Below are positions 6,405 through 6,945 of a stretch of DNA of 6,945 nt, one piece after another (position 1 is the first letter of the stretch; each line of letters begins with the position of its first letter). Origin of the DNA: Verrucomicrobiota bacterium (GTDB lineage Bacteria; Verrucomicrobiota; Verrucomicrobiia; Limisphaerales; JAFMIX01); the NCBI GenBank assembly GCA_026397895.1, contig JAPLTZ010000284.1, forward strand, positions 986-7,930. The letters are read 5' to 3'. The notes under the pieces are model-generated. The model ran no database searches. It saw only the letters and a list, made by a program, of their open reading frames with translations, and was not told the DNA's origin. The position numbers and the translations under genes are program-made.

Positions 6405-6945
6405 TTATACGTTTTTCGCGGGGCGGTTCAAGAACTTTTCCACGAGGTCGGGCGATTCCGCCGGGAAATGATGCGGGTTGAGGCGGTGTTCCTCCAAGAG
6501 AAAAACGCTGTCGGCATATTTGGCGGAACCGCATTGCATGACTTGAAACACCTCGACGAGGGTGCGAAACCAATCGGGGAACCGGCCGGTGAACTTGAGT
6601 TCCAGGATCACCATCGGCGCGAAGGGCATGACGTAGTTTTCGATCTTGGCGGTCACAAAAGGCTCGAAGTGCGGGCCGCCGGTGACTTCGCGGTCCAGGG
6701 TGACGCGGACGGAATTATCGGCTTGGCTGACCCAGGCTTCGCGGAGGTAGCTGACCCGCACTTTGGGCACGGCGCGGATGTTGTGCATGAACCGGCAGAA
6801 CTGCTGAACGGCGACGAGGTGCTGCGGCTTGGCGGAAAGGAGGTGTTCCGGTTCCGGCAACTGCCCGGCGAGCAGCAGCGGCACGGCTTCCTGGCGGACG
6901 GGGCCGCGTTGCTTAAGGATGGCATCGTTCATCCGGCGTTTGATT
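6405..6945 (-). CDS. VTC-domain protein (polyphosphate-polymerase type), 5' end outside window
   Basis: This is the C-terminal 179 residues of a VTC-domain protein. The frame stays open to the window edge: the codons before the first ATG (6932) read IKRR, giving IKRRMNDAILKQR, the family's conserved (E)IKRR core strand. That ATG is therefore internal and the real start lies beyond 6945. Other family features visible are VRVSYLREAW, RVTLDR, ILELKF (acidic residue at the proposed metal site) and SAKYADS near the end. In yeast Vtc4 this tunnel-shaped fold, lined with Arg and Lys, makes polyphosphate from ATP; bacterial homologues are annotated as polyphosphate polymerase domain proteins, mostly without experimental proof. 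No membrane segment is visible, so it is probably cytoplasmic or membrane-peripheral. The stop lies 11 nt before the DUF4956 start, which indicates co-transcription. Family assignment is firm; the product made is inferred. Confidence 0.9.
   Translation of the reverse strand, partial: IKRRMNDAILKQRGPVRQEAVPLLLAGQLPEPEHLLSAKPQHLVAVQQFCRFMHNIRAVPKVRVSYLREAWVSQADNSVRVTLDREVTGGPHFEPFVTAKIENYVMPFAPMVILELKFTGRFPDWFRTLVEVFQVMQCGSAKYADSVFLLEEHRLNPHHFPAESPDLVEKFLNRPAKNV

Noticed and set aside
5863..6471. Plus-strand frame rich in Glu, Asp, Gly and His opposite DUF4956
   Set aside because: The acidic and His-rich composition is what hydrophobic codons give when read antisense; DUF4956 on the minus strand explains the stretch.
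6394..6573. 60-residue N-terminal extension of DUF4956 up to an ATG at 6573
   Set aside because: It lies wholly within the VTC coding region apart from the short gap and is Arg/Pro/Gly-rich. The GTG at 6393 gives a family-like start.

Overview
The window is GC-rich and tightly packed. All the genes I can support lie on the minus strand and are transcribed from right to left. The combination of a very large secreted protein (CotH kinase, lamin-tail, chitobiase-type and Ig-like modules, rich in Asn and Thr) with DUF3616 and VTC/DUF4956 genes suggests a member of the Verrucomicrobiota, probably a Pedosphaera/Limisphaerales-type lineage. This assignment comes from protein style only; there is no marker gene.

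Layout in the direction of transcription: (1) 6945-6405, the C-terminal part of a VTC-family (polyphosphate-polymerase-type) protein whose start lies outside the window. (2) 6393-5698, a DUF4956 membrane protein with a GTG start 11 nt after the VTC stop. (3) 5701-4601, a HlyD-type periplasmic adaptor whose ATG overlaps the DUF4956 stop as ATGA. (4) 4590-3594, an exported DUF3616 protein starting 10 nt after the adaptor. It is broken by an exact 10-bp tandem duplication at 3801-3820, and removing one copy restores a clean 328-residue protein. (5) A 145-nt AT-richer intergenic stretch with two inverted repeats. (6) 3448 to the left edge, at least 1,149 codons of a secreted modular CotH-kinase protein whose 3' end lies outside the window.

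The first four genes look like one operon. The CotH gene follows in the same direction and may be co-transcribed or have its own promoter in the intergenic gap. VTC, DUF4956 and CotH genes are, from memory, recurrent neighbours in bacteria, but I know of no established joint function. A reasonable hypothesis is an envelope system: a cytoplasmic nucleotide-dependent VTC enzyme, a polytopic DUF4956 partner that could move or sense its product, a HlyD adaptor reaching into the periplasm, and a secreted kinase-fold protein acting outside. The sequence supports the gene identities; the joint mechanism is inference.

I saw no tRNA, rRNA, CRISPR array, insertion sequence or plus-strand gene. The long plus-strand open frames are antisense shadows of the minus-strand genes.
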